Source: Hyphomicrobiaceae bacterium UBA2767
Lineage (GTDB): Bacteria > Pseudomonadota > Alphaproteobacteria > Rhizobiales > Methyloligellaceae
Length of the DNA: 8,204 nucleotides
Direction of reading: 5' to 3'
NCBI GenBank assembly: GCA_002352635.1
Contig: DEIT01000123.1
Coordinates: 1-8,204, forward strand
Part shown: piece after piece, positions 1 to 6,192 of the stretch
Layout of the letters: each line of letters starts with the position of its first letter
Position numbering within the stretch: the stretch's first letter is position 1
Translations under genes and position numbers: made by a program
The notes under the pieces: model-generated
Seen by the model: only the letters and a program-made list of their open reading frames with translations
Database searches by the model: none
Told to the model about the DNA's origin: nothing

Positions 1-277
1 GAGAATCGGCTATTCCCATCGTGCCCTGGCACCCAGTTTAAAGGCGTTTGGCGCCCGATTCCACCGCAAAGCCCCCTGATTCCATGCTTTGTGGGCCGTC
101 AAACACCGGGATTAGCCAAGAGAATCACCTACTGGACGTACGATGTCTCGACAATCGAACCAGCAAATCGTTGCTGTGCGAGCGCCCAAATGGCAAAATC
201 TCAGGCAAAATGGGCTCATGTCCAGCCGATCACACCCCGGCAAGCGCTGGGAATCACGCAAAGACAGGTAAAAAGAC
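1..277. other. Left-edge intergenic region, no supported gene
   Basis: No gene can be supported here. One frame is open from base 1 to a TAA at 283-285, but its translation is rich in Cys/Pro/Arg, shows no GC enrichment at third codon positions and matches no family I know. The other two forward frames stop at 39-41 and 77-79 and could be the last residues of an upstream gene, which cannot be judged from so little. The stretch holds five GANTC sites (3, 57, 78, 122, 251), a hairpin (64-94) and a GGCAAAAT direct repeat (192-211). It is most likely the promoter/leader region of the gene starting at 278. A possible sigma70-like pair, TTGCTG at 171-176 and CAAAAT at 194-199 with a 17-base spacer, is too weak to call. 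Confidence 0.5.
64..94. repeat. Stem-loop (9-bp stem, 13-base loop)
   Basis: The arms CCGCAAAGC (64-72) and GCTTTGTGG (86-94) pair over nine positions with one G-U wobble. No T-run follows on either strand, so a standard intrinsic terminator is not supported. It could be a terminator-like structure for an unseen upstream gene, or chance. Confidence 0.35.
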
Positions 278-1510
278 GTGGCTAAATCCACCGAAGGTCC
301 CGAATCGCCATCACCTCAGGCACTGTTCGAGCAGGCAGTCGCCCTGCACGGCAGCGACGATTTCGAGGGCGCCACGCGCCAATACAAGCAATTGCTTGAG
401 CAAATGCCCGACCATCCGCAAATCCTCAATATGTTCGGGCTGGCCACCGCTGAGCTAGGGAATTTGCAAAAAGCGGAGGAAGCGATTGAAAAAGCAACAA
501 AAAGCAATCCCCGCTACGGAGAAGCCTGGCTAAACCTCGGAATCATCCGGCAGCGCGCCGGCAAACTCGATTCTGCCGTTGAAGCTTATAGCCGGGTCCG
601 CGCACTTGAGCCTGCTTCCCCGGCGGGTCACATGAATTTCGCCAATACCTGCCAATTATTGAAGCGATTCGACGATGCGGTTTCGGCATACACCCAAGCA
701 TTGACGATTACCCCCAACGATCCGGGCATCTGGAGCAGCATCGCGCGAGCCTACTTGCACACGGGCAATTGGGAAAAGTCATTGAATGCAACAGACCGCA
801 CCTTGTCTCTTTCCCCTGGCAATACCGGAGCACTGGCGATTCGATCAGCAGCACTGCTTGAACTCGGCAGGAACGATGAGGCAGCCACACTTGTTGATTT
901 CGATCGGTTGATCGAATGCCAGGATTTTTCAGCCCCCACGGGCTTTTCGAACCTGAAAGACTTCAACGATGCCCTTTGCAACCACTGCACAGCGCATTCG
1001 AGCCTGACATATGAACCAAGTGAAAACACCACAATGAAAGGGCACCAGACCGGCAATCTCTCCCTGGACGAGGAGCAGGGGCCGATTGCGCATCTCCTGG
1101 AGATGATTGATCAGGCTGTGAGCGACTACCGGAAATCCCACCCGGTCGACCCGCACCACCCCTTTCTGACCCAACGCCCTAAGAGCTGGACCTATGATAT
1201 CTGGGCCACGGTCCTTGGTTCGCAGGGACATCAGGCACCTCACATTCACCGGTCCGGATGGCTCAGCGGCTGTTACTACGCCAAAATTCCCGATGCAGTT
1301 GCAGCTGAATCAAGCAATCAGGCCGGATGGATCGAATTCGGCCGCCCTCAAGACAATGCCAAAGCCAATGCGGAACCGGTAGTGCGCTCCTATCAGCCTC
1401 ATGAAGGTATGGTCGTGCTGTTCCCGTCATATTTCTACCACCGGACGGAACCATTCGAATCTGGCGACAAACGGATTTCAATCGCCTTCGACATCGTGCC
1501 CGCCAAATGA
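278..1510 (+). CDS. TPR-repeat protein with C-terminal putative 2OG-Fe(II) oxygenase domain
   Basis: This is a 410-residue two-part protein. Residues about 13-208 are consecutive TPR units at 34-residue spacing (for example 47-80, 81-114, 115-148, 149-182), a helical protein-binding scaffold. Residues about 218-410 match the putative 2OG-Fe(II) oxygenase family often found behind TPRs: an N-terminal segment with FNDALC, then HIHRSGWLSGCYYAKIP (322-338), GWIEFGRP (350-357), and a distal VLFPSYFYHRTEPF ending in RISIAFD. H322 and/or H324 with H388 are candidate iron ligands and R399 a candidate 2-oxoglutarate anchor. These assignments come from motif position, not from a structure. The start is GTG at 278: a TAA lies in frame just upstream (269-271), an AGGT sits nine bases before it, and the next ATG would cut the first TPR. 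There is no signal peptide, so it is probably cytoplasmic. Its stop overlaps the next gene by ATGA. The substrate is unknown. Confidence 0.9.
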   Translation: MAKSTEGPESPSPQALFEQAVALHGSDDFEGATRQYKQLLEQMPDHPQILNMFGLATAELGNLQKAEEAIEKATKSNPRYGEAWLNLGIIRQRAGKLDSAVEAYSRVRALEPASPAGHMNFANTCQLLKRFDDAVSAYTQALTITPNDPGIWSSIARAYLHTGNWEKSLNATDRTLSLSPGNTGALAIRSAALLELGRNDEAATLVDFDRLIECQDFSAPTGFSNLKDFNDALCNHCTAHSSLTYEPSENTTMKGHQTGNLSLDEEQGPIAHLLEMIDQAVSDYRKSHPVDPHHPFLTQRPKSWTYDIWATVLGSQGHQAPHIHRSGWLSGCYYAKIPDAVAAESSNQAGWIEFGRPQDNAKANAEPVVRSYQPHEGMVVLFPSYFYHRTEPFESGDKRISIAFDIVPAK

Positions 1511-2736
1511 CCAGAACCCTTTACGACGCAGCGGTAATCGGAGCCGGCCCCGCAGGGCTCACTGCAGCGGTGGCGTTGGCGGCATCGGGGTTAAAAACAG
1601 CGATTGCAGGTCCACCCTTCAATCCCGATCCGGAAAGGCCCGACACGCGAACCACAGCACTTCTAAGAGCATCGGTTCAACTCTTGAGGAATATCGGCGT
1701 GTGGGACCTTTGCGAAAGCGAAGCCGCCCCGCTCAACACAATCCGCATGATCGACGATACGGGCCGCCTCATCCGTGCGCCTGAGGTGGCATTCGACGCC
1801 ACTGAAATCGGCGGCATACCCTTTGGCTACAATATTCCGAATACTGCACTTGTCGCCGCTCTTCGCGCGCGCGCTGAAGCGTTGCAGAATCTGGATATGA
1901 TAGAGACGGCGGCCGCAACGCAGATCGAAGCCAATGACAATACGGTTCTGGTCGCGCTCGCCGAGGGGCAAGAGATCTCCGCACGTCTTATTGCCGGCGC
2001 TGACGGACGCAGGTCCCTCTGCCGCGAAACCGCCGGTCTTGCCACCAAATCCTGGACTTATCCTCAGATTGCGATGGCCTGCAATTTTGAACACAGCGAA
2101 CCTCACAATGGTGCGTCCAACGAATTTCATCGTCCCTCCGGCCCGTTCACGACTGTCCCACTGCCTGAAAATGCGTCAAGCCTTGTATGGGTTGAGTCGT
2201 CAGAAGAGGCGGAACGGTTGCTCGCTCTCTCCGATGCGGACATATCCACGGAGATTGAAGAAAGGTCATATGGCTGCCTCGGCCGCATTACCGCAGTCGG
2301 CCCACGCGCCGCGTTCCCGCTTTCGGGCATGCGCGTTCATGACTATTCGGCGCGACGCATTGCACTTGTCGGGGAAGCCGCCCACGTCATTCCGCCGATT
2401 GGTGCGCAGGGACTAAACCTCGGGTTCCGTGACGCGGCCTCGCTGGCCGAATATGCACAACAGGGCCAGGAGGAAGATGGCGACCCGGGAAGCAACAAGG
2501 CGCTCAAGGCTTACGACAGGTCGCGCCGTGCCGACGTCATGTCGCGTACGCTCGCAGTTGATTTGTTGAATCGCTCGCTGATTTCCGGCTTTCTGCCGTT
2601 GCAGCTTGCACGTGGAGTTGGATTGCACCTTCTCGCCAACGTGGCGCCCCTGCGGCGGATGGTGATGCGAGAGGGCATCGCTCCCCGAACCGGTTTGCCG
2701 AAATTGATGCAGCAGCATGCGCAACCGCTGGTCTGA
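1507..2736 (+). CDS. UbiH/UbiF/Coq6-family FAD-dependent monooxygenase
   Basis: This 409-residue protein has all three signatures of class A flavoprotein hydroxylases. The N-terminal dinucleotide-binding fold carries GAGPAG at 12-17; the second FAD/NADPH motif has IAGADGRRS (162-170); the third is VGEAAHVIPPIGAQGLNLGFRDA (288-310). Here GE replaces the more usual GD, a variant I recall in alphaproteobacterial members. DTRTTALL (46-53) also fits the ubiquinone branch. Length is normal for the family (about 400). The family hydroxylates the ring of ubiquinone precursors using O2 and NAD(P)H. In alphaproteobacteria such roles fall to UbiH, UbiF, UbiL or UbiM types, and I cannot tell which ring position this one would modify. 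The ATG lies inside the upstream stop (ATGA), implying translational coupling with the 2OG-oxygenase-like gene. Alternative: another aromatic or antibiotic-type hydroxylase. Confidence 0.9.
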   Translation: MTRTLYDAAVIGAGPAGLTAAVALAASGLKTAIAGPPFNPDPERPDTRTTALLRASVQLLRNIGVWDLCESEAAPLNTIRMIDDTGRLIRAPEVAFDATEIGGIPFGYNIPNTALVAALRARAEALQNLDMIETAAATQIEANDNTVLVALAEGQEISARLIAGADGRRSLCRETAGLATKSWTYPQIAMACNFEHSEPHNGASNEFHRPSGPFTTVPLPENASSLVWVESSEEAERLLALSDADISTEIEERSYGCLGRITAVGPRAAFPLSGMRVHDYSARRIALVGEAAHVIPPIGAQGLNLGFRDAASLAEYAQQGQEEDGDPGSNKALKAYDRSRRADVMSRTLAVDLLNRSLISGFLPLQLARGVGLHLLANVAPLRRMVMREGIAPRTGLPKLMQQHAQPLV

Positions 2737-2738
2737 AA

Positions 2739-2807
2739 CTCAACAATTGAGGGCCCCAGTATGGCGTTGCGGCGTTCCGCCTCTTGACGGAGGCGGGCTG
2801 ATACTGG
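2739..2807. repeat. Nested inverted repeats after the monooxygenase gene
   Basis: Three dyads lie directly after the monooxygenase stop. CTCAA (2739-2743) pairs with TTGAG (2747-2751). CCAGTAT (2756-2762) pairs with ATACTGG (2801-2807) and encloses a third, CCGCCTC (2777-2783) with GAGGCGG (2790-2796), loop TTGACG. The outer and inner stems are both perfect 7-mers. No T-tract follows, so it may be a factor-dependent terminator, an mRNA 3' stabilising structure or an intergenic repeat element. The dyads are visible directly; their function is inference. Confidence 0.55.
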
Positions 2808-2878
2808 CAACACACGCCGCGAACAGTTTCCCCAGAGATCCTTTCCCACGGCCAGGATTGCGCCAGATTTGAGTTTTC

Positions 2879-3793
2879 ATGCATCGGCTCCTCGATATCA
2901 GACATCGACTGGAATATGCCCTGTTGCGACTTGTCTTTGGCATCGTCCGGCTGTTCCCACTGGACGCCGCCTCGGACTTCATGGCGAAGATGACGCAACG
3001 GATTTCCAAAGGCGGGCGCCGGCATAAAAAGGCGATCGCTAATCTTGAGATCGCCTATCCGGAAAAGTCCCCTGAGGAGCGCGAAGCCATTGCGATGGAG
3101 ATGTGGGACAATATCGGCCGGGTCATCGTCGAGACCATGCAGATCGACCGGATTCTGGCGGACGCTGATCGCATCGAGATTGAAAACCTGCCCATGGTGT
3201 TGCGCTATAAGGACAAGATGGGCGCAACCATTGCCGCCACCATGCATTTCGGCAACTGGGAACTGGCAAGCTGGCCATTGGCTCTCGCCGGTTCGAGAAC
3301 GGCCGCCGTTTATCGCCTGATCAACAACCCTTATGTCGACGCCTACCTGCAGGAGAAGCGAAAGGCGCTGTTCCCCGGCGGCCTGTTTGGCAAAGCTGGC
3401 TATAAAGGCCGGTCGACAGGGTTTAGCACCGCACGCATGCTGGGTCGCTTCCTGCGCCAGCGCGGGCGCAACGATACGGCATCGCTTGGTTTCGTCGCCG
3501 ACGTTTATGACAGAGGCGGCATTGCTGTTCCCTTTTTTGGCCAGCAGGTGAAGTTCACGCCCTTCCCCGCCCTGCTCGTGCGCCGACTGAACGCGCGCAT
3601 GTGGATCGGTCGCTGCGTCCGGCTTGGCAAGCAATCGCGTTTCCGGGTCAATGTTGTTGAGGTGAAAGTGCCTAAGACCGAGAACGAAGACGAAGACATT
3701 CGCGCGATCACCGCGAGCATGCATAAACAGTTCGAAGACTGGATCCGGGAAAACCCCGGCCAGTTCATGTGGACCAACAAGCGCTTCGTTTGA
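2879..3793 (+). CDS. Lipid A biosynthesis late acyltransferase (LpxL/HtrB/MsbB family)
   Basis: This 304-residue inner-membrane enzyme transfers a secondary acyl chain from acyl-ACP onto the lipid A precursor on the cytoplasmic face. The family's catalytic H-x4-D/E motif is seen as HFGNWE (H123, E128). Other family blocks are a hydrophobic N-terminal anchor (about 11-30), the VYR...NPYVD region (144-154), GFVADVYDRGGIAVPFFG (204-221) and the C-terminal block PGQFMWTNKRF (293-303), equivalent to the usual W-x-x-R ending. Length is typical (about 300). The start is fixed because TGA lies in frame at 2870-2872, though only a weak GAG precedes it. Hyphomicrobiales often carry more than one such enzyme, including LpxXL, which adds very-long-chain acids and normally sits with acpXL. 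No acpXL genes are visible here, so acyl specificity is unknown. Confidence 0.93.
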   Translation: MHRLLDIRHRLEYALLRLVFGIVRLFPLDAASDFMAKMTQRISKGGRRHKKAIANLEIAYPEKSPEEREAIAMEMWDNIGRVIVETMQIDRILADADRIEIENLPMVLRYKDKMGATIAATMHFGNWELASWPLALAGSRTAAVYRLINNPYVDAYLQEKRKALFPGGLFGKAGYKGRSTGFSTARMLGRFLRQRGRNDTASLGFVADVYDRGGIAVPFFGQQVKFTPFPALLVRRLNARMWIGRCVRLGKQSRFRVNVVEVKVPKTENEDEDIRAITASMHKQFEDWIRENPGQFMWTNKRFV

Positions 3794-3871
3794 TTTCCAC
3801 CCATATCTCAGACCGCAACGCGCGGTGAATATGTTATTTCTGGGCGCGACCCGCCCTTTCAGGAAGACAAA
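3794..3871 (+). promoter_or_regulatory. Short intergenic leader of the lyase gene, with RBS
   Basis: This 78-base gap contains a perfect 5-bp hairpin (ACCGC at 3812-3816, GCGGT at 3822-3826) and an AT-rich stretch (about 3827-3840) that could hold a -10 element, though no convincing -35 was found. AGGAAG at 3861-3866 is a good Shine-Dalgarno site for the ATG at 3872. The lyase may be co-transcribed with the acyltransferase or have its own promoter. Confidence 0.4.
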
Positions 3872-4918
3872 ATGAACGCAGCCAGCAAACACCCAAGGAA
3901 ATTTTTTTCACCCCTCGCAATCGGCGCGCCGGAACCGTTGCGCGATCTGCCGATCCGCCTCGAACGGATGATCCATTTCATCCCGCCGCATATTGAAAAG
4001 ATACGAGCGCGGGCGGGTGAAATTGCAAAGCAGGTCGATGTTCTGCTCGGCAATCTGGAAGACGCAATTCCTGCTGACGCCAAAGAAGCGGCGCGCGACG
4101 GGTTCATTGAATTGGCAAAGGCCAACGATTTCGGCTCAACCGGTCTTTGGGTGCGCATGAATACGCTCTCCAGCCCCTGGGCGCTCGATGATGTGACAAA
4201 GCTGGTTGGAGAGGTCGGCAACACTCTCGACGTGATCATGTTGCCAATGGTCGAAGGCCCTTGGGACATTCACTATCTCGACCAGCTCCTGGCGCAGCTT
4301 GAAGCAGCCCATGGTGTTACGCGGCCAATCCTCATACACGCCATTCTTGAAACGGCCGAAGGCGTTAAGAATGTGGAGGCCATTGCCGGTGCGAGTCCGC
4401 GAATGCATGGGATGAGCCTCGGACCGGCCGATCTGGCGGCCTCACGCGGAATGAAAACAACCCGTGTCGGCGGTGGTCATCCAGCCTATGGCGTATTGGC
4501 AGATGCAGAAGACGATGACGCTCCGCGTGAGTTCTACCAGCAGGATCTTTGGCACTACACGATTGCCAAAATGGTGGATGCGTGTGCTTCAGCCGGAATC
4601 AAGCCGTTTTACGGACCATTCGGAGATTTTGCCGACGAGGCCGCATGCGAAGCGCAATTCAGGAATGCCTTTTTGCAGGGTTGCCTGGGCGCATGGTCGC
4701 TGCATCCCAGCCAGATCGAAATCGCAAAACGGGTGTTCAGCCCTGATCCGGCAGAAGTCGCATTCGCGCGAAAAATATTGGATGCCATGCCCGATGGTAC
4801 TGGTGCCGTGATGATCGACGGTAAAATGCAGGACGATGCAACCTGGAAGCAGGCAAAAGTTATAGTCGATCTGGCTGAACTGGTAGCGCAAAAAGATCCT
4901 GATCGGGGAGCCATCTAG
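3872..4918 (+). CDS. CoA ester lyase, probable L-malyl-CoA/beta-methylmalyl-CoA lyase
   Basis: This 348-residue protein belongs to the HpcH/HpaI aldolase / CitE-like TIM-barrel family. Known members cleave L-malyl-CoA to acetyl-CoA and glyoxylate, and beta-methylmalyl-CoA to propionyl-CoA and glyoxylate, in the ethylmalonyl-CoA, serine or related cycles. Visible blocks are LLGNLEDAIPADAKEAAR (58-75), WVRMN (R95, the CoA/substrate arginine position), ILETAEG (E160) and MSLGPADLAASRGMKTTRVGG (181-201, D187). E160 and D187 occupy the Mg2+ ligand positions of Rhodobacter-type Mcl1. GPFGDFADE (248-256) and WSLHPSQIEIAKRVFSP (275-291) also match Mcl1/MclA. The protein is longer than Rhodobacter or Methylobacterium Mcl because of an N-terminal extension. 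One oddity is Met126 in LPMVEG where relatives have PKV. A good AGGAAG site precedes the ATG. Alternatives are a malyl-CoA thioesterase or another CoA lyase. Confidence 0.88.
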   Translation: MNAASKHPRKFFSPLAIGAPEPLRDLPIRLERMIHFIPPHIEKIRARAGEIAKQVDVLLGNLEDAIPADAKEAARDGFIELAKANDFGSTGLWVRMNTLSSPWALDDVTKLVGEVGNTLDVIMLPMVEGPWDIHYLDQLLAQLEAAHGVTRPILIHAILETAEGVKNVEAIAGASPRMHGMSLGPADLAASRGMKTTRVGGGHPAYGVLADAEDDDAPREFYQQDLWHYTIAKMVDACASAGIKPFYGPFGDFADEAACEAQFRNAFLQGCLGAWSLHPSQIEIAKRVFSPDPAEVAFARKILDAMPDGTGAVMIDGKMQDDATWKQAKVIVDLAELVAQKDPDRGAI

Positions 4919-4948
4919 ATCCTTCGAAACCGGTCTGCCATGCTCCAG

Positions 4949-4978
4949 TTGACAGTGATTGGATGGGCGCGGGATAAA
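4949..4978 (+). promoter_or_regulatory. Candidate promoter of hspQ
   Basis: A perfect TTGACA (4949-4954) is followed after 18 bases by GATAAA (4973-4978), which matches four of six -10 positions. This predicts a start near 4985 and a very short leader before the TTG start at 4999. The -35 resembles both the housekeeping consensus and, loosely, the CTTG core used by alphaproteobacterial RpoH, which would suit a heat-shock gene. It is predicted from sequence only. Confidence 0.5.
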
Positions 4979-4987
4979 GGATCAAAC

Positions 4988-4993
4988 GGGAGG
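4988..4993 (+). promoter_or_regulatory. Shine-Dalgarno site deciding the TTG start of hspQ
   Basis: GGGAGG lies five bases before TTG 4999. The next in-frame ATG at 5026 is preceded only by GGCGCC, so the TTG start is preferred. Confidence 0.6.
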
Positions 4994-4998
4994 CGGAT

Positions 4999-5352
4999 TT
5001 GTATAACGAGAACCTGACCGGCGCCATGTTGAGAGAAGCCAAGTTCCAGATCGGACAAGTTGTGCGCCACCGGGTGTATCCGTTTCGCGGTGTAATCTTC
5101 GATGTTGACCCGACCTTCAACAACACCGAGGACTGGTGGCTTTCGATTCCATCCGAGATCAGGCCGAGCAAAGATCAGCCGTTCTACCACTTGTTCGCCG
5201 AGAATGAGGAAACGGAATACGTCGCTTACGTATCGGAGCAAAACCTGCTCCCCGATGAGTCAGGCGAACCGCTTCGCCATCCCGACATTTTGGAAGTCTT
5301 CGACGGCCCCGAAAACGGGATCTACCGCTTCCGTGGTGAGCAAAAGCACTAG
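4999..5352 (+). CDS. hspQ: Heat shock protein HspQ (YccV-like, hemimethylated-DNA-binding fold)
   Basis: This small protein of 117 residues matches the YccV/HspQ family. AKFQIGQVVRHRVYPFRGV (14-32), FDVDPTFNNTEDWW, PFYHLFAE and EYVAYVSEQNLL followed by GEPLRHPDI are the core blocks. In enterobacteria HspQ is a heat-induced factor: it binds hemimethylated oriC DNA, affects DnaA stability, and acts as a specificity enhancer of Lon protease. The family usually runs to about 105-110 residues. The TTG start chosen here adds about nine residues to the ATG alternative, but it has the GGGAGG ribosome site and a TTGACA promoter close upstream. The gene sits 80 bases after the lyase and probably has its own promoter. 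It converges with ialB, leaving only 69 bases between the stops. Confidence 0.93.
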   Translation: MYNENLTGAMLREAKFQIGQVVRHRVYPFRGVIFDVDPTFNNTEDWWLSIPSEIRPSKDQPFYHLFAENEETEYVAYVSEQNLLPDESGEPLRHPDILEVFDGPENGIYRFRGEQKH

Positions 5353-5421
5353 GTGCCTCGGGCCGCCGCAATTCAACTCACTCGCAAATAGCCTGCAAAA
5401 ATAACTCGCAAGACCTCTATG
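5353..5421. other. Convergent intergenic gap with ACTCGCAA direct repeat
   Basis: The stops of hspQ and the IalB-like gene face each other across 69 bases. ACTCGCAA occurs twice (5380-5387 and 5404-5411), 24 bases apart, in an AT-richer stretch. I see no strong hairpin with a T-tract here. Just inside the ialB 3' end, AGCC (5441-5444) and GGCT (5452-5455) followed by TTTT could form only a weak 4-bp terminator for hspQ transcripts. Confidence 0.35.
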
Positions 5422-6192
5422 CTACTGGAGCTTTTTGGGAGCCTGTGCCGGGGCTTTTTGTGCGGGAGTCTGCGCAGGAGCCTGTTGTCCGCTCTGCTTG
5501 TTCTTGGCGGCGTCAGCGGCCTTCTTGGCCAATTCGACCTGACGCGCACGGATCAACTCAAACATTTCCTTGCGGGCCTGGGCGTAGACCTTTCTGTCGA
5601 TCGGCGGTCCGTCCAATGCTCGGGTAAAGCCGGTCAGAGGAACCTGAAATCCGACCCGCTTCTGATTGACGTCGATGGTCTTGATCGTCAATTGGCCACC
5701 CTTCTTGAACGTACCGATCATTTCGTCGGTAACAGGCGCTTGGGCAACACAACCCAGTGACGTGCAGTATGAATAGCCAATTTTGAGCGGCTCTTTTTCG
5801 TCCACCTGCATGATGAGCCCAGGTCCAAGCAATCGGCCCAAAGGCACCATAAACATCATAATGGTTTGCTTTTGCCCGTCGACCTGACGGATCGCGGCTG
5901 AAATAAGCGGCTGGCCTGTTGTTGGATGGAAGCGTTCGTGGTGAGTCAAGCACACATTGAGCTTCTTATCGTCTTTTGCTTTTTGTTCCTGGCACAACTT
6001 CACCCATGAACCCTGCTGCGAATCCCCAGCCTTGCCAGCAGCCGCGGGCGGTGTTTTGGGTTTCTGCTGAGCCGGCTGTTGGGCATTTGCCGTCATGCCA
6101 AGGGAAAGAGCACCAGCGACCGTAACCACCAGCAAACCGGTCTTTCCTGCCGTGGGGAACAATCGGCGTGGTGCCGGATGAATGATCGCCAT
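5422..6192 (-). CDS. Exported IalB-family protein (invasion-associated locus B)
   Basis: This protein has 256 residues from the chosen start. It begins with a signal peptide: Arg/Lys-containing n-region, hydrophobic GLLVVTVAGALSLGM, and a cleavage site after TANA (about residue 37). A short Gln/Pro/Ala linker leads to the IalB domain: WVKLC...LNVC (C67, C81), IMMFMVPLG, and YSYCTSLGCVA (C143, C148), four cysteines likely forming two disulfides in the periplasm. A charged helix (about 201-230) and a Pro/Ala/Gln-rich tail (about 231-256) follow, making it longer than Bartonella IalB (about 186). Bartonella IalB is linked to erythrocyte invasion; in free-living relatives the role is unknown. An in-frame ATG at 6252 would add 20 residues, but only the ATG at 6192 has a ribosome site (AAGGAAAGGG, 6201-6210) and starts a normal signal peptide. 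It diverges from the yejA-like gene. Confidence 0.88.
   Translation of the reverse strand: MAIIHPAPRRLFPTAGKTGLLVVTVAGALSLGMTANAQQPAQQKPKTPPAAAGKAGDSQQGSWVKLCQEQKAKDDKKLNVCLTHHERFHPTTGQPLISAAIRQVDGQKQTIMMFMVPLGRLLGPGLIMQVDEKEPLKIGYSYCTSLGCVAQAPVTDEMIGTFKKGGQLTIKTIDVNQKRVGFQVPLTGFTRALDGPPIDRKVYAQARKEMFELIRARQVELAKKAADAAKNKQSGQQAPAQTPAQKAPAQAPKKLQ

Noticed and set aside
1..79. Possible C-terminal tails of an upstream plus-strand gene (stops at 39-41 or 77-79), or a minus-strand gene starting at 19
   Set aside because: Too few bases are visible to distinguish coding from chance in any of these frames.
1..285. Forward frame open from the left edge to TAA at 283-285, overlapping the GTG start by 8 bases
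   Set aside because: The overlap looks operon-like, but the translation has no family likeness, an odd Cys/Pro/Arg composition and no third-position GC bias.
48..458. 136-codon forward frame at the left edge
   Set aside because: It overlaps the first TPR repeats in another frame and its translation is low-complexity without any domain.
3812..3826. Hairpin ACCGC/GCGGT after the acyltransferase stop as a terminator
   Set aside because: It has a 5-bp stem and no T-tract following, so it is probably insignificant.
2537..3892. Long minus-strand open frame of 451 codons covering the acyltransferase gene
   Set aside because: It lies antisense to a clear LpxL-family gene with intact motifs, runs through the nested palindrome and into the monooxygenase gene, and its translation shows no recognisable domain. 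Long antisense frames are common in GC-rich coding DNA.
5441..5459. Intrinsic terminator for hspQ inside the 3' end of ialB (AGCC/GGCT then TTTTT)
   Set aside because: The perfect stem is only 4 bp, and the T-run is explained by Lys codons in the Pro/Ala/Lys tail. Not strong enough to call.
5419..5760. 113-codon plus-strand frame with a Leu-rich, membrane-like start
   Set aside because: It is antisense to the IalB-family gene, whose signal peptide, cysteine pattern and ribosome site identify the true coding strand. The Leu-rich look comes from the opposite strand of Gln/Ala/Lys codons.
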